Of a stretch of 58,173 nucleotides of DNA, positions 9,056 to 16,755 are shown one piece after another. The notes beneath the pieces are model-generated. The model worked only from the letters and a program-made list of their open reading frames with translations. It was not told the DNA's origin and did no database searches. Position 1 is the first letter of the stretch. Each line of letters starts with the position of its first letter. The translations under genes were made by a program, and so were the position numbers. This DNA is from a bacterium (GTDB lineage: Bacteria; Cyanobacteriota; Vampirovibrionia; Gastranaerophilales; UBA9971): assembly GCA_037147175.1 (NCBI GenBank), contig JBAWVS010000010.1, forward strand, positions 1 through 58,173, read 5' to 3'.

Positions 9056-9155
9056 TGTCATTGCGAGGAAGCTTGAAGAGCTGACGTGGCAACCTATTTA
9101 GACTTTAAGATAGATTCTCACGCTCCTGTTAGTCGCTCAGCATGGCAAAAAGAAA
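9056..9155. repeat. TGTCATTGCGAGGAAG-type palindromic repeat, decayed
   Basis: The left half begins TGTCATTGCGAGGAAG and continues GACGTGGCAA. The right half (AGATTCTCACGCTCC, TCGCTCAGCATGGCA) is its imperfect inverted counterpart. This matches from memory a widespread intergenic palindromic repeat of bacterial genomes (ATTGCGAGGAGC...GACGTGGCAATCT). Several mismatches in the right half suggest an old, decayed copy. Confidence 0.5.
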
Positions 9156-9174
9156 ATACTCTAAAGACTGCGAA

Positions 9175-9204
9175 TTGGTATTATAATTAATACACTTGTA
9201 TAAT
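9175..9204 (+). promoter_or_regulatory. Sigma-70-type promoter for the flavodoxin-fold gene
   Basis: TTGGTA (9175-9180) and TATAAT (9199-9204) are 18 bases apart, and a TG stands directly before the -10 box. The start codon at 9238 follows after AGGAGA. Spacing and box quality support a vegetative promoter. Confidence 0.55.
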
Positions 9205-9237
9205 GTAAAATGCTCAAAAGTGATTTAGGAGATAAAT

Positions 9238-9870
9238 ATGAAAGTATTACTGATAAACGGAAGCTCTAACCAAAATGGTTGCACTTTTACGGCATTGAAT
9301 GAAGTTGCAACCACGTTAGAAAAAGAAAATATAGGAACAGAAATCATTCAAATAGGCAACGACCCGCTTAGAGATTGCTGCGGCTGCTTAAGTTGCAGAA
9401 ATAATACTATAGGTAAGTGCGTGTTTGATGATGATATTGTAAATGAGATTATTGAGAAAGCAAAAACTTTTGACGGTTTTGTATTTGGAACTCCTGTTTA
9501 TTATGCGCATCCCACAGGAAGAATCCTTTCTTTGTTAGATAGAGTATTTTTTGCGGGAAACTCTGCTTTTGCATACAAACCGGCAAGTGCAGTTGTTTCA
9601 GCAAGGCGTGCAGGTACAACTGCCAGTTTTGATGTTTTAAATAAGTATTTTACAATCAACAATATGCCTGTTGTTTCAAGTCATTATTGGAATAACGTCC
9701 ATGGACACAAACCTGAAGATGTGCAAAAAGACTTAGAAGGTTTGCAAATAATGAGAACTCTGGGACGAAATATGGCGTGGCTGTTAAAATGCATAGAACT
9801 CGGAAAACAAAACGGTTTGCATAAACCTGAAAATATAGAGGAAAGAATCAGAACAAACTTTATAGAATAG
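9238..9870 (+). CDS. NADPH-dependent FMN reductase/flavodoxin-fold protein
   Basis: A 210-residue flavodoxin-fold protein. The FMN-phosphate loop is VLLINGSSNQNGCTFTAL, and FGTPVYYAHPTGRILSLLDR with VSARRAGTT form the other flavin-contacting blocks. The segment DCCGCLSCRN...GKC resembles the cysteine motif of the iron-sulfur-flavoprotein branch, so it may carry an iron-sulfur cluster or simply a conserved cysteine turn. Its role would be electron transfer or reduction of small aromatic substrates in the cytoplasm. It stands alone, with its own promoter upstream and a terminator downstream. AGGAGATAAAT precedes the ATG. The physiological substrate is unknown. Confidence 0.88.
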   Translation: MKVLLINGSSNQNGCTFTALNEVATTLEKENIGTEIIQIGNDPLRDCCGCLSCRNNTIGKCVFDDDIVNEIIEKAKTFDGFVFGTPVYYAHPTGRILSLLDRVFFAGNSAFAYKPASAVVSARRAGTTASFDVLNKYFTINNMPVVSSHYWNNVHGHKPEDVQKDLEGLQIMRTLGRNMAWLLKCIELGKQNGLHKPENIEERIRTNFIE

Positions 9871-9913
9871 AGAGAAATGATTGTTTTATTACAGTTAAAA
9901 ACTCCTGTAAATA

Positions 9914-9938
9914 AACTCCTTTTCAGGAGTTCTTTTTA
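9914..9938 (+). terminator. Terminator after the flavodoxin-fold gene
   Basis: AACTCCT (9914-9920), loop TTTC and AGGAGTT (9925-9931) are followed by TCTTTTT. A second AACTCCTG at 9900-9907 can compete for the same right arm. It also separates this gene from the convergent gene at 9939. Confidence 0.8.
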
Positions 9939-10478
9939 TTATGCAACAAGGTTCAATCCTTCTTTTGCTTCAACTTTATTTTTTGTATTTCTTGGAGCGT
10001 AAAAAGAACCGGAGCCGTTTTTATCTTTGGATAAATTCATGCTTTCAAGGGTTTTGGTAGGATTATTTAATGCGGAAATATTTTTTAAACCGCTAAAATC
10101 AGGCTGTTCTGCGTTTATATGAATAAGACCGTTTCTGAACTGAGTAATATTATTCACTAAATCGCTGGCGGCTTTAGAATTTAATGCGTTGACCGCTGAA
10201 AGTGTTTTTTGTGAAAGTTGGAGATCATAGCCTGCATTATTTGTTGCAGCGAGTTTAATTGCATTTGTATCATTACTTGCTGTTGAGCCAAAAAGGCTTA
10301 CATCAAGGCTTCTGCCTAGATTTAATCCGCTAAAGGAGGAATTTGATGAAGAAATTGAAGATAAAGAAGTTTTTGCCGAAAGAATTTCTTGAGCGACTTT
10401 GGAAAGTTCTGCCCCGGAAACAGTTTCAGCAGGCTTTGCAAATATATTTTGATTAATATTGTTAATCCCCAAAGCCAT
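9939..10478 (-). CDS. Hypothetical Ser/Asn/Ala-rich protein
   Basis: About 179 residues. I do not recognise it. It is rich in Ser, Asn, Ala and Leu, with no cysteine, no signal peptide and no membrane segment. The start is MALGINNINQNIF, faintly like flagellin N-termini, and a serine-rich stretch (SSISSSNSSFSG) follows. The C-terminal part is charged and glycine-containing. I place the start at the ATG at 10478 because GGAG lies 5 bases upstream; an upstream GTG (10484) overlaps that ribosome binding site. It could be a surface or secreted protein using a signal-peptide-independent route, but that is a guess from composition. Confidence 0.7.
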   Translation of the reverse strand: MALGINNINQNIFAKPAETVSGAELSKVAQEILSAKTSLSSISSSNSSFSGLNLGRSLDVSLFGSTASNDTNAIKLAATNNAGYDLQLSQKTLSAVNALNSKAASDLVNNITQFRNGLIHINAEQPDFSGLKNISALNNPTKTLESMNLSKDKNGSGSFYAPRNTKNKVEAKEGLNLVA

Positions 10479-10626
10479 TTGCACTCCTTAATCTTTTTTA
10501 CTTACATAATATTTATCGGCTTTAAGTTATTTTTCCTTTAGGAATCCTGGAAATATGTTTACAATTCTTAAGGTATATTTTGTTTCAAAAAGTTCTTTTA
10601 AGATAAAATTTTAGAAGCTGTCTTGT

Positions 10627-10745
10627 TATACCGCTTCAAAAATAAATTCGGGATTTTAATAAACGGCAGAAAAGCGGTATTGTAGAATAGGAGCGTTATT
10701 TTCGGAAACAATGAGTTTTCAAAAATATAAACTCGTTTTAGCATA
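10627..10745 (+). repeat. 118-bp structured repeat, copy 1
   Basis: This stretch is repeated in opposite orientation at 54883-55000; by hand alignment roughly 100 of 118 positions agree with one single-base indel. It contains ATACCGCTT (10628-10636) paired with AAGCGGTAT (10672-10680), and GAGTTT (10713-10718) paired with AAACTC (10729-10734). The block GGAGCGTTATTTTCGGAAAC between the stems is fully conserved in both copies. It lies directly upstream of the alcohol dehydrogenase gene and has no reading frame. Confidence 0.8.
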
Positions 10746-10781
10746 ACAAGATTGGCTCTTAAAATAAAAGGAACTCGAAAA

Positions 10782-11798
10782 TTGAAAGCATTTTTATATA
10801 AAGATAAAAAAAATTTAGAATTAAAAAATATAGAAAAACCGGAATTGGAAAATCAGGGTGCGATTATAAAAATTAACGGATGCGGTTTATGCGGGTCTGA
10901 TATTGTAAAATTCAAAGAAGGAACTGTAAAAGAAGGCACAGTCCTCGGCCATGAAGTTGTAGGGATTATAGAAGAAATAAAAACAAAAACCGACTTTAAA
11001 ATCGGCGACAGAGTTGTTTTGGGTCATCATGTTCCTTGCTATAACTGCGTTTATTGCAAAAATCAGAATTATTCCATGTGCCATGAATTTAAATCATCAA
11101 ACATAATTCCGGGCGGATTTTGCGAATATATATATGTTTCGGAAAAACATCTTGATGATACGGTTCAAAAAGTTCCCGAAAATTTGTCTGATATGCAGGC
11201 ATCTTTTACAGAACCTTCGGCATGTTGTTTAAGGGCAATAAGACGTGCTGACATTAAAAAAGGCGATATTGTCATGGTCATAGGTCTTGGTTCTATAGGT
11301 TTATTGATGGGACAAATTTTAAAATCTTTCGGTGCTGTTGTAATAGGCTGCGATCTTATAGATGAAAGAATAAAACTCGCTGAAGATCTTGGCTTTGACA
11401 AAGTTTATAAGTATAGTTCCGATGAAGAAATCTCGGAGTATTGCAGGGCTGACTTTCAAAAAGAGGCAATGGACAAAGTTTTTCTTGCTTCAGGCAGCGA
11501 AAAATCGATTTCTCTTGCTTTAAAATGTGTAAGAAACGGCGGAATTATATGTGTATTTGCAAGCGTGTCTTCTTTCGAAAAAGGTTTTTCCAATAACGAA
11601 ATTTATTATAGGGATTTAACTGTATTTGGAAGTTATTCGCCTGCTTCTTCTGACCTTAAAGATTCGCTGAATCTTTTGAAAAATAATATAATTAAAGTAG
11701 AGAGATTAATTACTGAATACAAATTTGATGAAACAAATCAGGCTATTCAAGATACTTTGTCAAACAGGATAATAAAAGCGTACATAAAAATTAATTGA
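10782..11798 (+). CDS. Zinc-dependent alcohol dehydrogenase, first of a tandem pair
   Basis: About 338 residues of the medium-chain dehydrogenase/reductase family. Catalytic zinc ligands are in GLCGSD and LGHEVVG. The structural zinc lobe is CYNCVYCKNQNYSMC (four cysteines), followed by the Rossmann glycine motif IGLGSIGLLMG. Members oxidise polyols, threonine or sugar alcohols with NAD(P). I place the start at TTG 10782, because AAAGGA lies 9 bases upstream and the alignment to the family begins there; a TTG at 10752 lacks a ribosome binding site and stands at the edge of the repeat. A paralogue follows 95 bases downstream. Substrate unknown. Confidence 0.88.
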   Translation: MKAFLYKDKKNLELKNIEKPELENQGAIIKINGCGLCGSDIVKFKEGTVKEGTVLGHEVVGIIEEIKTKTDFKIGDRVVLGHHVPCYNCVYCKNQNYSMCHEFKSSNIIPGGFCEYIYVSEKHLDDTVQKVPENLSDMQASFTEPSACCLRAIRRADIKKGDIVMVIGLGSIGLLMGQILKSFGAVVIGCDLIDERIKLAEDLGFDKVYKYSSDEEISEYCRADFQKEAMDKVFLASGSEKSISLALKCVRNGGIICVFASVSSFEKGFSNNEIYYRDLTVFGSYSPASSDLKDSLNLLKNNIIKVERLITEYKFDETNQAIQDTLSNRIIKAYIKIN

Positions 11799-11893
11799 AT
11801 TTCAGGTATAAATTAGCATAAATATGACAAGGCAATTATAATTAATTAGAAATTAAGATTATTTTAAAAGATTCGGAGAAATTCCAAAAAATT

Positions 11894-12931
11894 ATGAACA
11901 TGAAGGCAGTTTTATTTTACGAACCGGGAGTGGTTAAGTACGAGGAAATAGATGTTCCGAAAATCGGAGCCGAAGAAGTACTCATAAAAATCGGTACGGC
12001 TCTCACCTGCGGAACTGATATAAAGACTTATGAAAGAGGGCACCCTGTTTTAATAAAAACAGTACCGTCCGGATTCGGCCATGAATTTGCGGGAACAGTT
12101 CATAAGGTCGGCAAAAATGTGAAAGGCTTTGAACCGGGTCAGCGCGTGGTTGCAGCAAATTCTGCACCCTGCCGGAAATGCTATTATTGCCGAATTCATG
12201 AATATAATCTTTGCGAAAATCTTGACCTTTTAAACGGAGCTTTTGCTGATTATATAAGTGTTCCAGAGCTTATTGTAAAGCAAAACCTTTTGCATATTCC
12301 TGAGCATGTTACTTTTGATGAAGCAGCTTTCACCGAGCCTCTTGCTAATGTGGTTCTGGGAGTTGAGGAATTAAATATTAAACAGGGACAAACTGTGGGA
12401 ATTATCGGTTTAGGTCCTATAGGTCTTTTATTTGTACGTCTTGCCAAGCTTAAAGGCGCAAAAGTAATCGCCGCAGGAAGAAATCCTCTTAAATTGCGTC
12501 TTGCAAAGGAATTCGGCGGAGCTGATGAAGTTATTAACCTGAAAGAAGTTTCTGACCCTAAAAAAGCTTTTCTTGATTTCACTCCTGAAGGAAAAGGTCT
12601 TGATTTTGCTGTTGAAGCAGTCGGACTGCCTGAATTGTGGGAAAAAATGATTGATTTAGTGAGAAAAGGCGGGACAGTCAATCTTTTTGGCGGGTGTAAA
12701 TCAGGAACCAAAATAACTCTCGACACTCGAAGAATACATTATGACGAAATAAAAATAGCAAGCACCTTCCATCACACTCCGAGACACATTAGAGAAGCTT
12801 TAAGGCTCATTAGTGAAGGTCATATTGACGTAAAAAAGCTTATTACTCATACGCTGCCTATTTCGCAAATTGATGAGGCAATAAGACTTCATAATGAAGG
12901 AAAAGCAATTAAAATAGCTTTAAAACCTTAA
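11894..12931 (+). CDS. Zinc-dependent alcohol dehydrogenase, second of a tandem pair
   Basis: A 345-residue MDR-family dehydrogenase (sorbitol/threonine/galactitol-phosphate dehydrogenase type). LTCGTDIKTYERGH and FGHEFAGTV hold the catalytic-zinc ligands, CRKCYYCRIHEYNLC the structural zinc, and IIGLGPIGLLFVRL the nucleotide-binding site. It resembles the upstream gene in layout but the two differ in many positions, so this is an old duplication or two separate specificities. The start may be either ATG at 11894 or the one two codons later. It converges on the rluD gene with only 4 bases between the stops. Confidence 0.88.
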   Translation: MNMKAVLFYEPGVVKYEEIDVPKIGAEEVLIKIGTALTCGTDIKTYERGHPVLIKTVPSGFGHEFAGTVHKVGKNVKGFEPGQRVVAANSAPCRKCYYCRIHEYNLCENLDLLNGAFADYISVPELIVKQNLLHIPEHVTFDEAAFTEPLANVVLGVEELNIKQGQTVGIIGLGPIGLLFVRLAKLKGAKVIAAGRNPLKLRLAKEFGGADEVINLKEVSDPKKAFLDFTPEGKGLDFAVEAVGLPELWEKMIDLVRKGGTVNLFGGCKSGTKITLDTRRIHYDEIKIASTFHHTPRHIREALRLISEGHIDVKKLITHTLPISQIDEAIRLHNEGKAIKIALKP

Positions 12932-12935
12932 AAAA

Positions 12936-13874
12936 TCAGCTTCTCAAATATTTCAGCAGTTTTTTAATGTCTTCATCAGGCTCTATCTCAATAACCATTT
13001 GTTTTTTATCGTCAGGTTTAAAAAATTTAAGCCTGTAAGCCTGAAGAGCCTGTCCTTTTAGTTTTATTTTTAAATTATCACCGCCATACAGAGGATCACC
13101 GGCAACAGGGTGGTTAATATTCGAAAAATGCACTCTTATCTGGTGAGTTCTTCCTGTTTCCAGCGTTGCTTCAAGAAAAGTAAACTTTTCAAATCTTTCG
13201 AGAACTTTCCAATGTGTTATTGACTTTTTGCCGTCTTCAACAACTCCCATTTTATGTCTTTGGGTCGGATGTCTATCGATAGGAGCATCTATAGTGCCTT
13301 CATCCTGCTCTATAACGCCATTAACTATCGCCAAATATTGTCTTACAGCAGTTTTTGTCCTGATTTGTTCTGCCAAAAATTGGTGGGCAAAATCATTTTT
13401 GGCTATCATTAATAGCCCTGAAGTATCTCTATCAAGCCTATGAAGGATGCCCGGTCTCATAATTCCGTTTATCCCCGATAAATTACCTTTGCAATGAAAT
13501 AAAAGCGCATTAACCAGCGTATGCTCTCTTTCTATTGAAGTCGGATGAGTCAGCATCCCCGCAGGTTTATTTATAATCAGCATATTTTCCTCTTCATAAA
13601 GGACATCAAGAGGAATATTTTCTGCTTCCATTTCGAGAGGCTTTGCTTCAGGAATTTTTATGCAAACTTCATCACCGTATTTTAATTTATAAGAATTTTT
13701 AGAAAATTTACCGTTAACAAGAACGGTTTCTTCTGATTTAATAAGCTGTTGCACTCTTGTACGCGTGAGTTCAGGAACTAAATTCGCTACAAAGATATCT
13801 AATCTTGAGTTTACTTCGTCTAAATCAACTTCAAGGTTTATTATTTTTGATATTTTTTCTGAATTTTCAGTCAT
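12936..13874 (-). CDS. rluD: RluD-family 23S rRNA pseudouridine synthase
   Basis: A 312-residue protein with an N-terminal S4 RNA-binding domain (about residues 18-75; RLDIFVANLVPELTRTRVQQ) and a catalytic RluA-family domain. The active-site block is ILHRLDRDTSGLLMIAKN, with the catalytic Asp in RLDRDTSG; GRTHQIRVHF follows near residue 240. RluD modifies uridines in helix 69 of 23S rRNA, important for ribosome assembly. lspA lies 20 bases upstream in the same direction, a common pairing (lspA-rluD). RluC- or RluA-type specificity cannot be fully excluded from sequence alone. Confidence 0.9.
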   Translation of the reverse strand: MTENSEKISKIINLEVDLDEVNSRLDIFVANLVPELTRTRVQQLIKSEETVLVNGKFSKNSYKLKYGDEVCIKIPEAKPLEMEAENIPLDVLYEEENMLIINKPAGMLTHPTSIEREHTLVNALLFHCKGNLSGINGIMRPGILHRLDRDTSGLLMIAKNDFAHQFLAEQIRTKTAVRQYLAIVNGVIEQDEGTIDAPIDRHPTQRHKMGVVEDGKKSITHWKVLERFEKFTFLEATLETGRTHQIRVHFSNINHPVAGDPLYGGDNLKIKLKGQALQAYRLKFFKPDDKKQMVIEIEPDEDIKKLLKYLRS

Positions 13875-13894
13875 TTTTTAGAATCATTTTGGTA

Positions 13895-14392
13895 TTAATT
13901 TTTCAGCTCTACTTGGGGTTCATTACTATTTGGTGTAGTGAGCAAATATATTATAAGAAGTATAGCGCCGCAATTAATGCATAAATCAGCTATGTTAAAA
14001 ATTGGAAAATTAACAAAATCAAATCTTATAAAGTCGAGAACATATCCTAAACTAAGCCTGTCAACAAAATTTCCGATAGTTCCTCCGAGAACAAGACCCC
14101 ATGCGATTGTATTAACAAAATTCAGGGACTTATATGTTCTGACTAAATATACAGATATTGAAATAATCACAAATACTGAAAATATTGCAAGAAACAAAGT
14201 TTTGTTCTCAAATATTCCAAACGCTGCGCCCGTATTATAAATTTTTGTTACACTCAAAATATTATTTAAAATAGTAATTTGTTCATTTAAAAGCATGTTT
14301 TGAGATATTATGTTTTTCATTGTTTGATCAGCTAATAATACTATTATTGCTACAAAAAAAGCATAATACCTGTTTATAAGATTCTTAATCAT
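13895..14392 (-). CDS. lspA: Lipoprotein signal peptidase (signal peptidase II)
   Basis: About 165 residues with four hydrophobic segments. It has the diagnostic LspA blocks: NTGAAFG, GGTIGNFVDRLSLGYVLDF with the first catalytic Asp, and FPIFNIADLCINCGA with the second. It cleaves prolipoproteins at the inner membrane after lipidation. I place the start at ATG 14392, with GGGAA upstream and a length typical of the family; a TTG at 14425 would add 11 residues without a ribosome binding site. It is transcribed towards rluD and is probably co-transcribed with it. Confidence 0.93.
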   Translation of the reverse strand: MIKNLINRYYAFFVAIIVLLADQTMKNIISQNMLLNEQITILNNILSVTKIYNTGAAFGIFENKTLFLAIFSVFVIISISVYLVRTYKSLNFVNTIAWGLVLGGTIGNFVDRLSLGYVLDFIRFDFVNFPIFNIADLCINCGAILLIIYLLTTPNSNEPQVELKN

Positions 14393-14562
14393 TCCAGCTA
14401 AATTTCCCGTTTGTACTAGCACCAAAACATGGCTTGGATTCCTGTTCTCGGGATTTTTATAGCCTTCAAAATCTCTCGTTTTAATAAATCAGAAAACTAA
14501 TTTAATTTGAGCATAAAATCTCCACCACTATTTTATTATCGAATAAAAAGTTTTGGCTGTCC

Positions 14563-15561
14563 TCAAATGTTATCAAATATTTCATTAAATTTATTCATAT
14601 ATTTTTTAAAAAATTGATTAATAAAAACACTGTTATTTTCATCTTCATCAGAGAAGATTCTTGCATTTTCAAGATTTATATCGCCCAAATAAAAATCCTG
14701 CACATATTTATCAAGATTTATATTTAATTTATCCATAATTTCCAAGACTTTTGAAGTTTTAATATCAATTTCTTCTTTGCCTGAAAAAATAATAATATTT
14801 GTCAGGTCTGATAAATTGTGTTTTAAGCCGATTAAGAGCTTATAAAATTCGTAATTCCCGTAGTTTGTCGGGAAAATCAGGTTGTCTTTAAACGCAGAAG
14901 TATAGGTTTTAAGCAAGGACTTAAAAATAATATTATTTTCGGAGTCTATATCTGTAAGCCCAAAAACATTAGAAGCAATAATTCCGTCAGGAGAAAGTAT
15001 ATTATTAAGCTCTTCCAGAAATTCCTTTGTCATGAAGCGATAAGCCATTCCTGATTCTGAAAAAATATCGAGAATAATTAAATCGTATTTTTCGCAGGAA
15101 GTTCTTACAAAAACCCTGCCGTCCTGTATATTTATGTTAATTCCTGATTCATGCCTGTAATCAAAATATTTTTCTGCAATTTCTACCAGTTCAGGATTAA
15201 TTTCAACCACATCAATCTTTTGGACTTTAGGCAGAATACTTTTTAGCTGATTAACAAAATATCCCGTACCCAGACCGAGAACAAGAATATTTTTTATTTC
15301 TTTTTTCATCGCAGCAGCAAGCAAAAAATAATTTATGTAGGGAATATTGCCTGTATATAAAGGGTGATTAATTTTTCCGCCCTGATAATTGTCTTCAAAT
15401 TTTAAAAATCTGCTCAATTCATTTTCGACAACCTTAACTTCGTTGTTAAAAGATGTTTTTTGGCTGAAAATGATTTTTTCCGAACACTCAAAATTATCCA
15501 GAATTTTTAAGTCTTCAGGATGCAAAGCCTTTGTAATCATTATTTCCGGTGGAATAATCAT
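14563..15561 (-). CDS. Spermidine-synthase-like Rossmann methyltransferase-fold protein
   Basis: A 332-residue protein with the spermidine-synthase-like order of motifs: ILVLGLGTGYFVNQL (nucleotide-binding glycine loop), KIDVVEINPELVEIA (ribose-binding acid), NIQDGRVFV and YDLIILDIFSES. The N-terminal strand segment ends in HPLYTGNIPYINYFLLAA. True polyamine synthases usually carry DSTDP or DSSDP at the last motif; here it reads DIFSES. It may therefore be one of the many spermidine-synthase-like proteins with another substrate. About 100 extra C-terminal residues do not match anything I recognise. It stands alone on the minus strand. Confidence 0.7.
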   Translation of the reverse strand: MIIPPEIMITKALHPEDLKILDNFECSEKIIFSQKTSFNNEVKVVENELSRFLKFEDNYQGGKINHPLYTGNIPYINYFLLAAAMKKEIKNILVLGLGTGYFVNQLKSILPKVQKIDVVEINPELVEIAEKYFDYRHESGININIQDGRVFVRTSCEKYDLIILDIFSESGMAYRFMTKEFLEELNNILSPDGIIASNVFGLTDIDSENNIIFKSLLKTYTSAFKDNLIFPTNYGNYEFYKLLIGLKHNLSDLTNIIIFSGKEEIDIKTSKVLEIMDKLNINLDKYVQDFYLGDINLENARIFSDEDENNSVFINQFFKKYMNKFNEIFDNI

Positions 15562-15642
15562 TTAAATTACTTCTGATAAATATTTTCTGAACTAATATAA
15601 AATTAACATAAAAGAGGAATTAAGATGCAAAGCCATCAGGAA

Positions 15643-16536
15643 TTATTTTTTTGGTAATACGTTTACACGTTTTAAAATTACCGCGATGCCCGTAACTTTA
15701 AGGTCAAGGTTTGTGTAATTAGTCCTTTGCGCTTCGCAAAAACTAACAGAAGCTGAAGAAATCTCATTGAAACCATCTTTGTTTGATTTAATGAGTCTTT
15801 CAAGTGTTTTTAAATCAGGCAGTATTTGCCTAAATGTTTCTTCAGGCTGTTTTATTGGATAAACAAGAGGCACCGAAGCTAATGAGCCTAAAGCAAAAAC
15901 TTCAGGAGGCAGGTCAACATTTAGTAAAGCTGTGTAGTTTTCTCCCGATAATACTTGTTCAGGTACGTCAAAATTAATGTTTATATTTTTTGCTGTGCCG
16001 TATTTTATAGCTGTTTCTTCATAAAGGGTTTTGTCGGTAATGATTTTCCAGCCGCATCCGTATTTTTCAAGATATAAAATATTATGAGATGTTCCGTTTA
16101 CACAGCCTTTATCTTTTGTTATTTCGGATTTATCCTTTGTGGTTGCTGTTATATCTTCGCTGAGTTCAACACTAGCCCTGTTATTATCAAGTCGCAGGTT
16201 TTTAACAGTGGTTGAATATTTTAAATCAGGGTATTTTTCCCATGTTTGTTTTATTAAATCAAGCACCTGCTCTTTATTAAGAGAATCACCGCTTATATAA
16301 TTTGAAGCGTAGTAAGTTTCTATTTTTTGTATTTCGTGAGCATTAAGATCAATTAAATAATTTGCTAAAAAATTGTTTAACTCATTTGCAGCATCAGATT
16401 GGTCATCTTTTACACAATATGAATAAACGGTATTTTCTTCTTTAGCCTTTCCCTGAGCTAAAGAAGGCATGCTGAGGCTTTGCGAAAAAATAGTACTTAA
16501 TATAAGTATGCTAAATAAAAAAAAATTTTTTTTCAT
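15643..16536 (-). CDS. Secreted protein of unknown function, NTF2-like N-terminal part
   Basis: A 297-residue protein with a clear signal peptide (residues 1-28, hydrophobic core then PSLAQG). Residues about 50-165 read like an NTF2/SnoaL-type fold: alternating helices and strands with LNNFLANYLIDLNAHEIQKI, later a strand ending YLEKYGCGWKIITDK. The C-terminal 100 residues are a separate part with a proline-rich segment (VPLVYPIKQPEETF). It has no catalytic motif that I recognise. It probably works in the periplasm or at the cell surface. The gene stands alone and its ribosome binding site is weak. Confidence 0.7.
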   Translation of the reverse strand: MKKNFFLFSILILSTIFSQSLSMPSLAQGKAKEENTVYSYCVKDDQSDAANELNNFLANYLIDLNAHEIQKIETYYASNYISGDSLNKEQVLDLIKQTWEKYPDLKYSTTVKNLRLDNNRASVELSEDITATTKDKSEITKDKGCVNGTSHNILYLEKYGCGWKIITDKTLYEETAIKYGTAKNININFDVPEQVLSGENYTALLNVDLPPEVFALGSLASVPLVYPIKQPEETFRQILPDLKTLERLIKSNKDGFNEISSASVSFCEAQRTNYTNLDLKVTGIAVILKRVNVLPKK

Positions 16537-16755
16537 ATAAACTCAAAACCCATTTATTGTCTGATTAGAGAAGATAATAACCTTTTTTTCTAAATTAATC
16601 AAAGGCTTTCTTTTGTAATTTATTACTTTTTGTACAAAGAATAATAAAACAATTTACTTTTGCATGCTTTTGAGATAAATTAGTGTCTGAATATTCGTAT
16701 GAATTTTTTATTAAAATTAAGCTAAAATAATGATATAACACACGAGGATAAGTGA

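Noticed and set aside
10752-10781. Upstream TTG start for the first alcohol dehydrogenase
   Set aside because: There is no ribosome binding site and the extra residues do not resemble the family start; the TTG at 10782 is better placed.
12250-12726. 158-residue frame on the minus strand
   Set aside because: It is the antisense shadow of a complete zinc dehydrogenase gene.
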